Assembly (NCBI RefSeq): GCF_028462495.1
Contig: NZ_JAQOWX010000010.1
Location: 14,183 to 78,182, forward strand
DNA from: Roseateles_E sp005503085
GTDB taxonomy: Bacteria > Pseudomonadota > Gammaproteobacteria > Burkholderiales > Burkholderiaceae_C
Direction: 5' to 3'
Length of the DNA stretch: 64,000 bases
Part shown: positions 62,892 to 64,000 of the stretch, piece by piece
Layout: each line of letters opens with the position of its first letter
Position numbering within the stretch: the first letter of the stretch is position 1
Made by a program: the position numbers and the translations under genes
The notes under the pieces: generated by a model
The model's input: only the letters and a program-made list of their open reading frames with translations
Told to the model about the DNA's origin: nothing
Database searches by the model: none

Positions 62892-63031
62892 ATCGGATCG
62901 GCTCAAGGGCTGTGCTGCAAAACCAAGACGAGGCAGCGGCCGAGATCCGCGGAAACCCTGGGTATCTACCAAGGCCGACCCGGCCTGCAAAATATCTTTG
63001 CGCCGCACGTACCGGATTTCCGCAGCTGCTT

Positions 63032-63224
63032 CGTCATCAGAAGCAGGCGGGCACTGCGGATCGTGGCAAGCTCCGCCGACATGAGGAGCCGTGTTGAACA
63101 CTGAAGAGTTGAACGCCTGGTTCGTGGNCGTCATCAGAAGCAGGCGGGCACTGCGGATCGTGGCAAGCTCCGCCGACATGAGGAGCCGTGTTGAACACTG
63201 AAGAGTTGAACGCCTGGTTCGTGG
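63032..63224. repeat. Exact 96-bp direct duplication around a single N (contig join)
   Basis: 63032-63127 and 63129-63224 are identical as far as can be read, with the only ambiguous base of the window (N, 63128) between them. The repeated piece includes the ribosome site and first codons of the sigma factor gene. This looks like two contig ends sharing a k-mer-sized overlap that were joined with one N. The real genome probably has one copy, which would shorten the 296-bp gap between 62892 and 63187 by 97 bp. Confidence 0.85.
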
Positions 63225-63763
63225 ACCAAGTGCTGCCGCTGGAAGCCATGCTTGAACGCTTTTTGCGGCGCAACTGGCGCGATATGGACGAGATCTCCGA
63301 CCTGCGTCAGGAGGTTTACGCGCGCGTCTATGACGGCTGTGCACGGGGCCGGCCCGATTCGGCCCAGGCTTTTGTGCTGACCACGGCGCGCAATCTGCTG
63401 ATTGACCGCGCCCGGCGCGCGCAGATCGTCTCGATCGAGACCTATGCCGATATGGATGCGCTGGCGCCGACGCTGGACGAGCTGAGCCCGGAGCGCCATC
63501 TGGCCGCGCGCAGCGAGCTCAAGCTGCTGCAGATCGCGCTGAACCTGCTGCCGGCGCGCTGTCGCGAAGTCATTGAGCTGCGCAAGATCGAGGGCCTGTC
63601 GCAGCGCGAGGTCGCCTCACGCATGGGCATCACAGAGGACACGGTGGAGCGCCAGGTCTCCAAGGGCGTGCGCGCCCTGGCGCTGGCGCTGCAGGCAACG
63701 GGGCTGGGCAGCGCTGCACGCAGCGTCGCCGCGCCGTTGAGGAAGGGACGGAAAACACAATGA
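63188..63763 (+). CDS. ECF-family RNA polymerase sigma factor (FecI-like)
   Basis: A 191-residue sigma factor. The start is the GTG at 63188 with AGGAG close upstream. Region 2 (about 20-90) includes MDEISDLRQEVYARVYDG and the DNA-contact part TTARNLLIDRARR; region 4 (about 115-170) has LPARCREVIELRKIEGLSQR then EVASRMGITEDTVERQ. The gene overlaps a FecR-type gene by 4 nt, the usual FecI/FecR pairing, so it should be controlled by an outer-membrane signal. A broken copy of its start lies at 63091, before the N. Confidence 0.9.
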   Translation: MLNTEELNAWFVDQVLPLEAMLERFLRRNWRDMDEISDLRQEVYARVYDGCARGRPDSAQAFVLTTARNLLIDRARRAQIVSIETYADMDALAPTLDELSPERHLAARSELKLLQIALNLLPARCREVIELRKIEGLSQREVASRMGITEDTVERQVSKGVRALALALQATGLGSAARSVAAPLRKGRKTQ

Positions 63764-64000
63764 AAAACAAAGAGTTGAATGACATCGAGGCCAGCGCGGC
63801 AGACTGGATCGCCGAGCGCGACCGCCAGGGTGGCCGCCTGCCGGCCGAGCGCCAGGCCGAGCTGGAGGCCTGGTTGAGCGCGGCGACCGCACACCGTGTC
63901 GCCTTTTTGCGCCTGGACCAGGCCTGGCAGCGCGCCGACCGCTTGCGCGCGCTGCAGGGCGCCGCACCGATCTTCACGCCGCCGCCGGCGCCGCGCGGCT
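63760..64000 (+). CDS. FecR-family anti-sigma factor, N-terminal part (runs off window)
   Basis: About 80 codons are visible from the ATG at 63760, which overlaps the sigma gene stop (ATGA). The protein begins MKNKELNDIEASAADWIAER and continues with AERQAELEAWLSAATAHRVA then FLRLDQAWQRADRL, the DUF4880 cytoplasmic sigma-binding domain of FecR proteins. The membrane span and periplasmic FecR domain lie outside the window. It should receive the signal from an STN-bearing TonB receptor, either one further right or the one at 50718. Confidence 0.87.
   Translation, partial: MKNKELNDIEASAADWIAERDRQGGRLPAERQAELEAWLSAATAHRVAFLRLDQAWQRADRLRALQGAAPIFTPPPAPRG

Noticed and set aside
63001..63030. Fourth copy of the GCCRAYTTCYGCA motif
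   Set aside because: The sequence CCGGATTTCCGCA near 63014 differs at the 5' end and lies before an unrelated sigma gene; probably chance.

Overview
The window is high-GC chromosomal DNA from a Gram-negative bacterium, most likely a betaproteobacterium of the order Burkholderiales (Roseateles/Paucibacter/Pelomonas-like). The clues are an EpsD-E-F-G/exosortase-B/EpsI exopolysaccharide operon, a fused FAD/Fe-S DUF3683 oxidoreductase, a Bug-type solute-binding protein, and very GC-rich codon use. The genus is an inference. No rRNA, tRNA or CRISPR array was seen. One N at 63128 sits between two identical 96-bp copies and looks like a contig join.

Layout: 1-8070 (minus) is an exopolysaccharide operon reading epsD-epsE-epsF-epsG-xrtB-epsI-flippase-FrhB-like protein. 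8555-10471 (minus) holds ubiE, a DUF971 gene and a HigBA-type toxin-antitoxin pair. 10521-21129 holds secreted or housekeeping functions: a PhoX-like phosphatase, a subtilisin-like protease divergent from an M13 metallopeptidase, a HIT protein, a small secreted protein, a Bug protein and a chemoreceptor with an FNR-type box upstream. 21142-25062 is the 1306-residue DUF3683 oxidoreductase. 25561-30569 is a complete ugpB-A-E-C-Q operon for glycerol-3-phosphate diesters. 30594-35194 is a molybdenum hydroxylase operon (2Fe-2S subunit, Mo subunit, dihaem cytochrome c, small membrane protein) divergent from an AraC regulator. It is followed by two gene remnants.

35451-43589 looks like a proline/hydroxyproline-peptide regulon: an M24 Xaa-Pro-type peptidase, a PAS-AraC regulator, a 4-hydroxyproline epimerase, a prolyl oligopeptidase and a TonB receptor. 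The three intergenic regions share a 13-nt motif, GCCRAYTTCYGCA.

43801-62891 is the most interesting part. It carries two divergent operons plus a third unit that together look like a catabolic island for peptides containing D-amino acids. The minus operon is TonB receptor (STN domain) - MFS transporter - serine hydrolase - M81 peptidase fused to an alpha/beta hydrolase - amidase. The plus operon is serine hydrolase - M81 peptidase - DauA-like D-amino-acid dehydrogenase. The third unit is serine hydrolase - DgcN - DgcA (D-glutamate to L-glutamate through N-acetyl intermediates). Serine hydrolase plus M81 peptidase plus transporter resembles the MlrB/MlrC/MlrD part of microcystin degradation, but no MlrA is present. 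Between these units lie a hairpin-rich inverted-repeat region (57.7-58.2 kb), a methyltransferase of lower GC and a possible IS110 remnant. The window ends with an ECF sigma factor gene overlapping a FecR-type anti-sigma gene that runs off the edge.
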